Below the pieces are notes generated by a model. That model was given only the letters and a program-made list of their open reading frames with translations, did not search any database and was not told where the DNA came from. From Paenibacillus roseus (GTDB lineage: Bacteria > Bacillota > Bacilli > Paenibacillales > Paenibacillaceae), in NCBI RefSeq assembly GCF_016424485.1, contig NZ_JAELUP010000038.1:1-34370 (forward strand): a DNA stretch of 34,370 nucleotides, in the 5' to 3' direction. This document shows, piece after piece, positions 1-7,803 of this stretch. Position 1 is the first letter of the stretch; every line of letters starts with the position of its first letter. Position numbers and translations under genes: made by a program.

Positions 1-130
1 ACGGTACTCTCGGCTATCTTACCCCCGTACAAGCTAGAAAAGTGCCCTCATAATTGTTGTTCAGTTTTGTGTTGACAATCCAGGGTACGAAAAACACGAC
101 GCGAAAAGCAAACAGACAACTGAAATCTGC

Positions 131-310
131 GCGGATAGGTTCCTAGATCATTTATTTCAAAACTAGGTAACGAATAGAGTCACAATTGGATAAATTACAT
201 AGAATAATAGTGTAAGGAACCCTCGATACAACACTTTGTTTCTTTTGAAGACAATGGAAGAGAAGGGGAAACGATTGAAAATAACTTCATCACTTAAGGA
301 GGCTAAATGT
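131..310 (+). promoter_or_regulatory. Conserved leader/promoter of PGGGNKR gene copy A
   Basis: This stretch is closely matched, in the same order, by the DNA upstream of copy C (31426-31600 on the minus strand). Shared blocks are ATAGGTTCCT with a following ATCATTTATTTCAAAA segment, an ATAGAGTC block, TTACATAGAATAAT, TGTAAGGA, GTTTCTTTTGAAGACAATG, a purine-rich AAACGATTGAAAAT block, and CACTTAAGGAGGCT. CATAGAATA at 198-206 fits the sigma-K -10 consensus CATANNNTA, suggesting late mother-cell expression; a convincing -35 was not identified. The AAGGAGG at 296-302 is the ribosome binding site for the ATG at 311. Confidence 0.6.
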
Positions 311-538
311 ATGGAAGATTCTAAGGGATTCGTGGCATTTCCTGCTGAGGTTTTGTACCCGGGCGGGGGAAATAAGAGGCAGTATTATAATCAACTAAGT
401 GATTCAGTAAAATCTGGTGTAGGTTTTCCATCGGGAACAACTGTTCAAACTGCTTGGATATCTAGTCAAGAAGACCCTAAAACTTTTTCAACAGAATTGC
501 ATAACGATGGGATAAGATCTGGATTGCTAAATAGGTAG
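311..538 (+). CDS. Small PGGGNKR-motif protein, copy A (unknown function)
   Basis: A 75-residue protein I do not recognise as a named family. Residues 7-25 are FVAFPAEVLYPGGGNKRQY, a block shared almost exactly with the proteins at 26301-26822 and 31114-31425. The ATG at 311 is chosen because AAGGAGG lies 8 nt upstream and the aligned start codons of the other copies fall at the same place relative to the motif. An ATG at 307 is out of frame. After the motif the sequence (YNQLSDS, then a Ser/Thr-rich tail) diverges from the other copies, although YNQLSDS still aligns with YNHLMDE of copy B across a 9-nt gap. There is no signal peptide or membrane segment. It stands alone, about 26 kb from the other copies, but carries the same leader. 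It may be a spore-associated or targeted protein; that is inference. Confidence 0.65.
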   Translation: MEDSKGFVAFPAEVLYPGGGNKRQYYNQLSDSVKSGVGFPSGTTVQTAWISSQEDPKTFSTELHNDGIRSGLLNR

Positions 539-593
539 AGTTCCGCTCCTTAAACAGGATACATTTATTCTACAAGCCCTTATTTCGTATTAT

Positions 594-623
594 TAGGTCA
601 ACCAGAAATTTCTGGCTGGCCTA
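594..623. repeat. Abutting inverted repeat
   Basis: Two 15-nt arms, TAGGTCAACCAGAAA and TTTCTGGCTGGCCTA, abut without a loop and pair at 13 of 15 positions, the other two as possible wobbles. It follows copy A by about 55 bp but lacks a T-run, so it is a poor terminator on either strand. It could be the end of a decayed mobile element. The rest of 539-847 holds only the tiny minus-strand reading frame listed next; nothing else is recognisable. Confidence 0.4.
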
Positions 624-685
624 TTACTGTAGGTGCTTTAAGATGGCGGTAGCCGGGAAAACGCGCCCTTATTTTTCTGTCCAAC

Positions 686-733
686 TTAGTGTAGCCGATC
701 CATGTTGCGCTGAAAGCTCTCTTGGGCCATCAT
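686..733 (-). other. 15-codon minus-strand ORF with strong RBS, possible gene remnant
   Basis: On the minus strand a GGAGGAATAA ribosome binding site precedes ATG-ATG and a 15-residue peptide, MMAQESFQRNMDRLH, ending in TAA. The good ribosome binding site and the abrupt stop suggest the amputated 5' end of a longer gene, perhaps a transposase given the nearby inverted repeat. I cannot assign it to a family. Confidence 0.25.
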
Positions 734-847
734 TTATTCCTCCAATTTAATATTCTATACATACGATATGCATGATCGGACATTAATTTAGCACTTTATA
801 TATACTTAGGAATTTTAAACTTTTAATGGGATTTTATCCGATATCTA

Positions 848-876
848 TTGACGTTTGGAGGTAATACTTCTATACT
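848..876 (+). promoter_or_regulatory. Sigma-A promoter of metNIQ
   Basis: TTGACG (848-853) and TATACT (871-876) are separated by exactly 17 bp. Transcription would start near 883, giving a leader of about 180 nt before metN. That leader contains a strong terminator at 946-984. Confidence 0.7.
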
Positions 877-945
877 ATGAAAATAAGTCATACTAAATCA
901 ATAGGAATAATTAAATTTATGAACACAGCTATTGACCGGCAAACC

Positions 946-984
946 GGAGATGCTGACTACTTATAGGGTCGGTGTCTCCTTTTT
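946..984 (+). terminator. Leader terminator / attenuator upstream of metN
   Basis: A 12-bp stem, GGAGATGCTGAC (946-957) with GTCGGTGTCTCC (968-979), uses a few G-U pairs, has a 10-nt loop and is followed by TTTTT. It lies between the promoter and metN, so it would end leader transcripts unless overridden. An adjacent CCGGCAAACCGG (937-945 region) could compete with the stem base. The reading frame from ATG 919 (MNTAIDRQTGDADYL) stops inside the hairpin loop at 964-966, which allows a leader-peptide model. I found no S-box or T-box consensus. Confidence 0.6.
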
Positions 985-1063
985 GTATTTGTATGATGAA
1001 AGATAAGGGTGTCCATGAAAAGAAAGAATGGCAGAAACTGCAGACAGGAGGGAGGTTAAAGCA

Positions 1064-1849
1064 TTGATTGCCGTAGAGGGACTTAGCAAGAGCTACAAAA
1101 CCGTTCAGGGCCATATCAAGGTGCTGGATGACATTCAGTTGAACGTAAGCAAAGGAGACATCTTCGGCATTATCGGTTTTAGCGGCGCAGGAAAATCTAC
1201 GCTGATTCGCTGTCTGAATCGGCTTGAGGAGCCTGACACCGGGCGCATACTTATCGGAGACGAGGATATTACCGCTCTGCAGGGCAAAGCGCTTCGCAAA
1301 GCGAGACAGAAGATCGGCATGATCTTTCAACAATTCAATCTGCTGGACTCCAAAACCGTTTACCAGAATGTTGCATTTCCGATGGAGGTCGCTGGACATG
1401 ACAAGGCCCAGATTCGCAATCGGGTCAGAGAAATTCTGAATCTGGTTCAGCTATCCGACAAGGAGAACAACTATCCGTCGCAGTTAAGCGGCGGGCAAAA
1501 GCAGCGGGTCGGCATCGCGCGAGCCCTTGCCAATGATCCGGCTGTGCTGCTTAGCGATGAAGCGACTTCGGCGCTGGACCCGGAGACGACATATTCCATT
1601 TTGGAGTTGCTTAAGGACATTAATCGCCAGCTCGGATTAACCATTTTGCTCATCACCCATGAGCTTGATGTGCTCCAGCATATTTGCAATCAGATGGCTG
1701 TCATTGAGAAAGGGAAAATTGTGGAGACAGGCACGGTCGACAAATTGTTCTTCAACCCGGAAAGCCAGACGGCTCAGCGCTTTATCAACATTGTGAACCT
1801 TTACAAGCACAGAAGGTATGCTGTGGAAGGGCTGGGTGCGGGCATATGA
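1064..1849 (+). CDS. metN: Methionine-type ABC transporter ATP-binding protein, short form
   Basis: Energises uptake of methionine or a related amino acid together with the next two genes. The TTG at 1064 is preferred because GGAGGGAGG lies just upstream; the earlier in-frame ATG at 1028 has no ribosome binding site. Walker A (GFSGAGKST, about residues 38-46), the Q-loop (FQQFNLL), the ABC signature (LSGGQKQR), Walker B with LLSDEAT and the switch His (LLITHELD) are all present. At 261 residues it ends soon after the nucleotide-binding domain, whereas typical MetN is about 340 residues with a C-terminal NIL/ACT-like domain that senses methionine. The regulatory domain is therefore missing. 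It overlaps metI by 4 nt, showing translational coupling. Methionine specificity is inferred from family and operon structure. Confidence 0.85.
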   Translation: MIAVEGLSKSYKTVQGHIKVLDDIQLNVSKGDIFGIIGFSGAGKSTLIRCLNRLEEPDTGRILIGDEDITALQGKALRKARQKIGMIFQQFNLLDSKTVYQNVAFPMEVAGHDKAQIRNRVREILNLVQLSDKENNYPSQLSGGQKQRVGIARALANDPAVLLSDEATSALDPETTYSILELLKDINRQLGLTILLITHELDVLQHICNQMAVIEKGKIVETGTVDKLFFNPESQTAQRFINIVNLYKHRRYAVEGLGAGI

Positions 1850-2514
1850 AAGAAGATTTGTTTGAATTGCTGCTCGTAGGACTTGGGCAGACCCTCTATA
1901 TGGTGGCATGGTCGTCAATCTTCGCAATTTTGCTCGGCTTGGCCTTGGGCATTACGGTCGTCATAACGGAAAAGGGCGGTATTTTGCCAGCTCCGCTTGT
2001 GCATAAAATTACCGGTACTTTCATTAATACGGTGCGCTCGCTACCCTTCATCATTCTGATCGTTCTGTTGCTCCCGCTATCCAGACTCATTGTCGGGACC
2101 TCGCTTGGACCAACAGCAGCTATAGTATCGCTGTCCATTGGTGCAGCGCCGTTTCTGGCGCGTATTATTGAAAATTCATTGAAGGAAGTCCATTCGGGAA
2201 AAATTGAAGCGGCCAAAGCTATCGGGGCTTCTCCTTTTGTCATCATCTTCCGAGTGCTTATTCCCGAGGCGCTCCCTGCGCTTGTACGCGGACTGACGAT
2301 TGCCGTCATCGCAATTACAGAGTTTACAGCTGTTGCTGGAGCTATTGGAGCGGGGGGACTTGGAAGTCTGGCAATCCGTTTTGGGTACCAGCGGTTCCGG
2401 GAGGACATTTTATTTGCCACCGTCCTCATTATTATCCTGCTTGTGCAGACGATCCAGTGGTCAGGCGACTATGCAGCCAAGCGTATCGAACGCAAACGCT
2501 ACAAGCTGGACTAG
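1846..2514 (+). CDS. metI: Methionine-type ABC transporter permease
   Basis: A 222-residue inner-membrane permease of the MetI type with about five hydrophobic segments. The conserved cytoplasmic EAA loop is visible as EAAKAIGASPFVIIFRVLIPEALP (abbreviated: EAAKAIGAS...IPEALP), which docks on MetN. The ATG overlaps the metN stop codon in an ATGA arrangement. The next gene encodes the binding lipoprotein, so the three form a complete importer. Length and topology are normal for the family. Confidence 0.88.
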   Translation: MKEDLFELLLVGLGQTLYMVAWSSIFAILLGLALGITVVITEKGGILPAPLVHKITGTFINTVRSLPFIILIVLLLPLSRLIVGTSLGPTAAIVSLSIGAAPFLARIIENSLKEVHSGKIEAAKAIGASPFVIIFRVLIPEALPALVRGLTIAVIAITEFTAVAGAIGAGGLGSLAIRFGYQRFREDILFATVLIIILLVQTIQWSGDYAAKRIERKRYKLD

Positions 2515-2586
2515 CAACATGTATTCATTATGAGCATCGTATACAAATTTAAAATCTTATAAATGAGCAGAAAGCAGGGATTTACC

Positions 2587-3474
2587 ATGAAAAAGAAACA
2601 AACCTATATCTTAGCTGCACTTATACTTGTGTTTACATTGGCAATAACGGCTTGCGGTTCCAGTTCCAACACAGGCAGCACGACAAACAACAAGCCTGCG
2701 CAAAAGGAAGCTGATACCGGCGCTACAAATGCAAAAACGGAGGAACCCGCAAAAAAATTAACACTCAAGATTGGCGCAGCTGCCGTTCCACATGCGGAAA
2801 TTTTGAACTTCGTCAAGCCAAAGCTTGCGGAGCAGGGTGTCGATCTGGATATCGTCGTCTTTGACGATGAAGGCCAACTGAACCCGTCGCTGCATGAAAA
2901 GCAGATTGATGCGAATTACTTCCAGCATGTGCCTTACCTTGATTCTGTCAAGACAGAAAAAGGCTATGACTTTGCAGTAACGACGAAGGTTCATGTCGAG
3001 CCGATCGGCTTTTACTCGCAAAAAATCAAGTCTATTGATGAATTGAAAGACGGCGCGCAAATCGGCATTCCGAACAACCCTTCCAACGAATATCGCGCGT
3101 TGGTGCTGCTGCAGGAGCAAGGTCTGATCAAGCTGAAGGAAGGACTTACTACTTATGAAGCCACACCTAAGGATATCGTGGAAAATCCGAAAAATCTGAA
3201 GTTTGTGGAAGCCGATTCCGCTACTCTGCCACGGGCGCTGCCGGATGTGGACGGTGCCGTTATTAATACGAACCTGATTCTCGAAGCCGGAATTGATCCG
3301 AAATCTGCGGTTTTCCGTGAAAATGCGAACTCTCCTTATGCTAACATCATTGTGGTGCGCAGTGGAGATGAGAACCGCGAAGAAATCAAGAAGCTCGACG
3401 CAGCCCTGACAACACCTGAGGTGAAGAAGTTTATTGAAGAGAAATACGGTGTGGCGGTTGTAGCTGCATTCTAA
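2587..3474 (+). CDS. metQ: Methionine-binding lipoprotein (NLPA family)
   Basis: Extracellular substrate-binding lipoprotein of the MetNIQ importer. The ATG at 2587 begins a classic lipoprotein signal (MKKKQTYILAALILVF...) with lipobox LAITAC and Cys23 as the lipidation site. The upstream in-frame ATG at 2563 would add eight residues before a normal signal sequence and is less likely. A Ser/Asn/Thr/Lys-rich linker is followed by the NLPA domain, recognisable from IGAAAVPHAEIL, the YFQHVPYL segment, IGIPNNPSNEYRAL and the DGAVINTNLILEAG region. Total length 295 residues, normal for the family. It is the last gene of the operon, followed by a terminator. Confidence 0.87.
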   Translation: MKKKQTYILAALILVFTLAITACGSSSNTGSTTNNKPAQKEADTGATNAKTEEPAKKLTLKIGAAAVPHAEILNFVKPKLAEQGVDLDIVVFDDEGQLNPSLHEKQIDANYFQHVPYLDSVKTEKGYDFAVTTKVHVEPIGFYSQKIKSIDELKDGAQIGIPNNPSNEYRALVLLQEQGLIKLKEGLTTYEATPKDIVENPKNLKFVEADSATLPRALPDVDGAVINTNLILEAGIDPKSAVFRENANSPYANIIVVRSGDENREEIKKLDAALTTPEVKKFIEEKYGVAVVAAF

Positions 3475-3512
3475 TTCTGGCGGATATTTGAATACTTGAT
3501 TTAATAAAAAGC

Positions 3513-3550
3513 AACGGTCGTTTCTGCATAGAGCAGAGCGGCCGTTTTTT
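3513..3550 (+). terminator. Terminator of metNIQ
   Basis: Stem AACGGTCGTTTCTGC / GCAGAGCGGCCGTT with a short bulge and a 5-nt loop, followed by six T residues, 38 bp after the metQ stop. Confidence 0.8.
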
Positions 3551-3751
3551 AGGTAGAGGACTTAAAATCAGTGTTTGACAAACAGGAGAAAGCAGCGAAG
3601 GGCAGTGCCCCGCAGCGTTCCCTCCCCTGGAGATCAAGCAGTAATTTTGGTTCTGACACAAGAATTTCTTCCAAAATATGCAACATATCCTTAGGAATGC
3701 CCGTTAATAGTATCGGAATTCTAAAACATGATTGTTGTGAAGGAGATGGAG

Positions 3752-6046
3752 ATGTCTATGAACACGTCTCGGATTCGGTACCGCATGTTAGGCATTCTTT
3801 TGTTAATTCCGCTTTTCTTTCCCCTTCTTCCGGGCGGCTTCGAGGCAAATACAAATGCTCTCCCCATTGAGAGCTTACCGGAGGTTCAGGTGGCAGCAGC
3901 AAGAGAAACAGCCACAACTAACGAGACTGTGGAACATGTAGTTCTGGGACCATTCTCCCCTCTGTTCAAAGAACCGTTGACGGAGAATAAATCGGGGAAT
4001 GCCCAGATATGGGGTTACAGGGATGTAGAAGTGACATATGTTCTCCAGGACAAGAAAGAAGAATGGCTGAAGGTCGACAGCTATTACGGCGAGGTCTGGG
4101 TTCCCTCGTGGTATGCGGACCCGAACGCGCAAGCAGGAGTCAACATTCACAGGGCCGTCAATCTGAACCTCGCCGCCGGAGCCGAGTTGCACTTATTCCC
4201 GGACAGCAAACTGAAGTGGAAGGCGGCAGAATGGCTGAAATCCACTTCGAATGAGCCCGGCAGCCTCAATCTTACGCTGCTGAGATGGAAGGACTGGTAC
4301 GGCATTATTATCCCGCCGTCGACTGTAGATATCATTTCCGGTTATAATTCGGAATTCCGCTTTCCTAACCGACCGCTACTGCTTTGGGTGAACAAATCGA
4401 ATATTGAAAGTGAGTCAGCGGTTCAAGGAGGAATTTTGCAAAGAACAAATCCTATTGCAACCCAAACGGTTTACGACATTACCGAAGTCATTTTGCGGCC
4501 TGGAACCCAGAGCGAACAAATCCGGGGCATACTAGGCAAACCCAACCGGGTAGAAACTTCAGGAAATTTGAATATGACCGGGGAGCCAATGCGCCTTGGC
4601 GACAACTGGCGTTATGAGCGGGAAGACGGACAGCTTATTATTATCTTTTCCAAAGAAGGCAAATTGGAGCGGTTCAATTGGAAGCTTTCCAATCCTGATT
4701 ACGCGTACAAGCCCGGACTCATCCCCGTTGCAGATTCGCAATCCATCAAGGCGGTTTGGCGTGCTGAGGGAACGCTATCCTTCAACTATTTGCATGAAGC
4801 TGCAGGAGATGTACTAATTTTGTATGGAGATGACGGGGGGTACAGCGGGGGCCATTATGATTCCAATTTATACGCCGTCAGCCGTACGACTGGCAAGAAG
4901 CTGTGGCAGCTTGATCTAGGCTATTCAGGCGCTAGCACTACGCTGGATCGCGACGGCAAACAACTGACAGTGCTCTACAATAAGCCCGATCCGAAGACGA
5001 AGGAATTCGAGCCGTACATTCGGCGAATACGAGTGGCGGACGGAAAGGCAATCTGGGAAAAGAAACTGCATCAAGAAGAACAAGAAGGATATACCTGGTT
5101 GACAGGTACCGCAGGCGTCATTGCCATTTACACGGAGATTCTAGAGCGAAACGGCGGCAAACTGACCGTATGGGATGCTGCAACCGGAAAACCGAAGTGG
5201 AAGAAAAACATGAATGCATCCTTTCACATGTTGCCGGCCGGCAAACACGACAAGTACATCCTGATTGTTCAAGATCATACTATTCAAGCGTTGGAGCCGG
5301 GAACAGGTAAAGTCGCCTGGAAGCTATCTGGCAAGAAGCGGCCGGAAAATTACAACCAACCTGCATTCATTGCTCCTGACAATTATCCGATAGCTCCTAA
5401 TGAAGTGAAAAGATGGATTTACGTAGGTCTAGAACAACTTTATGTTGATTTGAGAACGGGAAAAGTGCTCAGCCGCTATACCTTTGGCGAAGGTCAGAAC
5501 ACTTCAATCGAAGCGATTGATGACCGATACTGGTTGATATGCAAGGCACAGGATGCCAAAAATTTCTGGGACGCCAAGCAGTTTGCAACGTCCTTGTATG
5601 ACGCAATAGAACGCAAAACGCTATGGGAAATCCAGGGTTTGGCTGAAGGGGGAGCTGTCGACAACGACAACGTATACGTGGTGCTGGATAAGCTGCCTGC
5701 GGCACTGCGAAAATCCGACGGCAAGATTAAATGGACGATCAAGAACAAACAAGTTGCAAGCGTACTGTCCTCTGGCTCAAGCTACAAGAGAAATATATAC
5801 GACCCGCCAGCTCTATTTTTTGCAAAGGGAGACCTTCTGCTGCTTGCCTATGGGGAAGACCTGCTGAGTATTGATAAGAAGAAGGGCAAAATCAACTATC
5901 GGATCGGCGATATTCTGCTCGAATACCCGGATATGATGGCCTCGTATACTCGCGGCGGCCTGGTGAATGAGGACGAGCGATATTTATATCTCGGCTCTGC
6001 CAATGGCTCATTCACCAAGATTGAGAAAAGCAAGTTGAGGCCTTAG
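3752..6046 (+). CDS. Exported PQQ-like beta-propeller protein
   Basis: A secreted or membrane-anchored protein of about 764 residues. AAGGAG at 3740-3745 serves ATG 3752 best; ATG 3758 is the alternative. The N terminus is a signal peptide (basic MNTSRIRYR, then a Leu/Ile/Phe-rich core ending near GGFEANTNA). Next comes an SH3-like segment (GPFSPLFKEPL...WLKVDSYYGEVWVPSWY), a middle region with a SmpA-like ILGKPNRVE...GDNWRYEREDG stretch, and a C-terminal half of beta-propeller blades with recurring TGKKLWQL, DGKAIWEK, TGKPKWKK, TGKVAWKL and DGKIKWTI motifs of the PQQ/quinoprotein repeat type. No catalytic residues for PQQ dehydrogenases are evident, so binding or scaffolding is more likely than enzyme activity. 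It is flanked by unrelated genes and probably transcribed alone. Confidence 0.7.
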   Translation: MSMNTSRIRYRMLGILLLIPLFFPLLPGGFEANTNALPIESLPEVQVAAARETATTNETVEHVVLGPFSPLFKEPLTENKSGNAQIWGYRDVEVTYVLQDKKEEWLKVDSYYGEVWVPSWYADPNAQAGVNIHRAVNLNLAAGAELHLFPDSKLKWKAAEWLKSTSNEPGSLNLTLLRWKDWYGIIIPPSTVDIISGYNSEFRFPNRPLLLWVNKSNIESESAVQGGILQRTNPIATQTVYDITEVILRPGTQSEQIRGILGKPNRVETSGNLNMTGEPMRLGDNWRYEREDGQLIIIFSKEGKLERFNWKLSNPDYAYKPGLIPVADSQSIKAVWRAEGTLSFNYLHEAAGDVLILYGDDGGYSGGHYDSNLYAVSRTTGKKLWQLDLGYSGASTTLDRDGKQLTVLYNKPDPKTKEFEPYIRRIRVADGKAIWEKKLHQEEQEGYTWLTGTAGVIAIYTEILERNGGKLTVWDAATGKPKWKKNMNASFHMLPAGKHDKYILIVQDHTIQALEPGTGKVAWKLSGKKRPENYNQPAFIAPDNYPIAPNEVKRWIYVGLEQLYVDLRTGKVLSRYTFGEGQNTSIEAIDDRYWLICKAQDAKNFWDAKQFATSLYDAIERKTLWEIQGLAEGGAVDNDNVYVVLDKLPAALRKSDGKIKWTIKNKQVASVLSSGSSYKRNIYDPPALFFAKGDLLLLAYGEDLLSIDKKKGKINYRIGDILLEYPDMMASYTRGGLVNEDERYLYLGSANGSFTKIEKSKLRP

Positions 6047-6084
6047 GCTAATAAAGCATTCGGAGGGATAGGTATGAATTATGA

Positions 6085-6252
6085 ATGGCTGGAATGGACA
6101 AAAAATTTCATCATCACCCTCCTGAACCGTATCATGTCTACAAGCTATTTATTGCTTGTGCGATTATTGGAGGGGAGGCCCAAGGCGGCTTGGAAACAAA
6201 CGATGCAGCGTTCTTTGAAGAGGATGATCTGCCGGATTTACTTATAAAGTGA
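6085..6252 (+). pseudogene. NUDIX hydrolase C-terminal remnant
   Basis: The frame opened by ATG 6085/6094 encodes about 55 residues with HHHPPEPYHVYKLFI, then GGEAQGG-ET and FFEEDDLPDL, the usual C-terminal third of ADP-ribose-pyrophosphatase-like NUDIX proteins. The NUDIX box (GX5EX7REUXEEXGU) is absent and nothing upstream encodes it. A GGAGGG at 6062-6067 points to ATG 6074, which reads a different frame (MNYEWLEW...), so a good ribosome binding site now feeds a nonsense frame. Interpreted as a truncated and frame-disrupted relic. Confidence 0.6.
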
Positions 6253-6321
6253 GAGGTATTCAAATAAACCCTTCACGCACACATCATTCATGTCCCGAAT
6301 TCGTATAGACACAAATTAAAC

Positions 6322-6352
6322 AAGCTGACACCGGAAGTACCAGTGCCAGCTT
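6322..6352. repeat. Hairpin between convergent genes
   Basis: Arms AAGCTGACACCGG and CCAGTGCCAGCTT pair at 11 of 13 positions around a 5-nt loop. It lies between the NUDIX remnant and the convergent acetyltransferase gene but has no T-run on either strand, so a terminator role is uncertain. Confidence 0.35.
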
Positions 6353-6465
6353 ACAGTCGAAGCTTCTCCAATCCGGGAATGCGCCACGGAATAGATAGCG
6401 GAAAAATCCTCTGCCACGCAGTGTTCCCCGCGCTACAAATCACGCACTGGTTTTGATTGTGAACC

Positions 6466-7677
6466 TCAAAAATAATCCGAAAAATAAGGCGTCTCCTGAT
6501 CAATCATATCTTCAAGCTGTTCTACGGTTTCCAGACTGCACACAAGACGCCCGATCCTGTGGAGATAATCCGGCCGCTTGTAGCTGAACAGCATCGTGGT
6601 CAAGGTGCGGATATCAAGCCGGGTTGCATCCCGGTCTCCGCCGCGGGTAAGCGTGGCTTTGCCTTCCGTAGAGACATGTACGGTAAAGATACCCTGATTC
6701 CATTCCAGCAGCGGATCATCCAAAGTGAATGTCCATATGCGCGGCTCTGTATGCGGTTTGAACGGGTATTGGGAAATAAATTGCTCGACATCAACGATCC
6801 GCGCCATAAAATAAGGCGAGATTGTCTCCTTAATATCCGCATCCTCGAGTAAAAAGGCGAGCGGCTCATGCGTGTAGGTATTGCCGATTACCTTGGACAC
6901 CATGGAAAAATGTGCGCTGATGAAATTCCACAGTCCGCTCCGTGCTTCCTCATCGACAAATACCAATTCCTTGATATGAAAGACCTCATTGGATATCCAG
7001 TACAACAAATAGCCCTTCGGCTTTCTGTCGCTGTCGTAATAGATCGCTGCTGTCAGATCCTCAACATCCCAGCGCCAATATTCGCCCCAGGCCAGCTCGT
7101 TGCGGATCATCGCCGCATGATTCGCGTAAGCAAATCGTTCATAAACAACCCGGATATCTTTGTGCTGAATATCTACGCGCTCGACTTCCCCAAGCACCGC
7201 TTTAATTTTCGGAAGCTGGAAGTCATTGACCTCAAACGTCATTTTATCTGAGATAATCTCCCAGCCTTTACGCCGATAGTAGGGGACAGAGTAGGGGAAT
7301 AGATAGGAAATTGACTGTTTGCGCTGCCTCATATCCGCCAAAGCCTGGCGCATCAACTTGTCCATCAGACCCATATTCGCATATTCGGGATATGTTCCGA
7401 CCCCGGTCAGCCCACCCATATCATACGTCTGGTTGAAAATTCGGACCTGGAACGGATAGACCGCAAGCTGGGAGACCAGCTTATCACGGTCAAACCAGCC
7501 GATAACATCCGCCTGCTCCAGAACAGGAAGCTTGGCAAGGGCAATCTCCCGTGCTTCCCAGCCAACCTCCTTCAGATCATGATTGGTGACCTGAAATACA
7601 TAACGCAACAACTGGTTAAACTCGATTAAATGCTTGGGTTCAAGCTTCTTCATTTTGAGTCTTTTCTCCCGACTCAT
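6466..7677 (-). CDS. Eis-like GNAT N-acetyltransferase
   Basis: A 403-residue acetyl-CoA-dependent acetyltransferase of the Eis family. The start at 7677 (MSREKRLKMKKLEPKH) is chosen because TTAGGAGAGATAGTT precedes it; the upstream in-frame extension lacks a ribosome binding site. The N-terminal GNAT domain shows the GGLTGVGTYPEYANMGLMDKLM stretch (key part GVGTYPEYANMGLM), which corresponds to the acetyl-CoA binding motif V-x-x-x-P-x-x-R/N-x-x-G-L. The middle domain is a second GNAT-like fold and the C-terminal part a SCP2-like domain. The protein ends in Phe, as does mycobacterial Eis, where the terminal carboxylate takes part in catalysis. Substrate cannot be told; some members acetylate aminoglycosides. 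Confidence 0.78.
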   Translation of the reverse strand: MSREKRLKMKKLEPKHLIEFNQLLRYVFQVTNHDLKEVGWEAREIALAKLPVLEQADVIGWFDRDKLVSQLAVYPFQVRIFNQTYDMGGLTGVGTYPEYANMGLMDKLMRQALADMRQRKQSISYLFPYSVPYYRRKGWEIISDKMTFEVNDFQLPKIKAVLGEVERVDIQHKDIRVVYERFAYANHAAMIRNELAWGEYWRWDVEDLTAAIYYDSDRKPKGYLLYWISNEVFHIKELVFVDEEARSGLWNFISAHFSMVSKVIGNTYTHEPLAFLLEDADIKETISPYFMARIVDVEQFISQYPFKPHTEPRIWTFTLDDPLLEWNQGIFTVHVSTEGKATLTRGGDRDATRLDIRTLTTMLFSYKRPDYLHRIGRLVCSLETVEQLEDMIDQETPYFSDYF

Positions 7678-7803
7678 AACTATCTCTCCTAAATGTGTAA
7701 AAATGTATAATGATCGCAGTTGAAAAATCTTTCCTTTTTCAATCTTATAACCAGTATACGTGATCATAAAGCAATGGGTCAAACCAGTCAAAGCCGCAAT
7801 TAA

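Noticed and set aside
72..100. Sigma-A promoter at TTGACA 72-77
   Set aside because: No acceptable -10 hexamer lies 16-18 bp downstream.
311..538. RiPP or bacteriocin precursor (conserved leader, variable core)
   Set aside because: No modification enzyme, peptidase-transporter or immunity gene is near any copy, and copy B carries the motif twice and continues into enzyme-like sequence. Not fully excluded.
880..1063. SAM (S-box) riboswitch or T-box before metN
   Set aside because: The conserved S-box core and the T-box AGGGTGGNACCGCG were not found; only the terminator hairpin is clear.
1135..2429. Minus-strand frames opposite metN and metI
   Set aside because: They mirror the codon structure of strong plus-strand genes and lack ribosome binding sites.
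3571..3727. Small frames between metQ and the propeller gene
   Set aside because: Neither strand gives a start with a ribosome binding site. A minus-strand stretch (LLTGIPKDMLHILEEILV) looks protein-like but is cut by stops at both ends and cannot be assigned.
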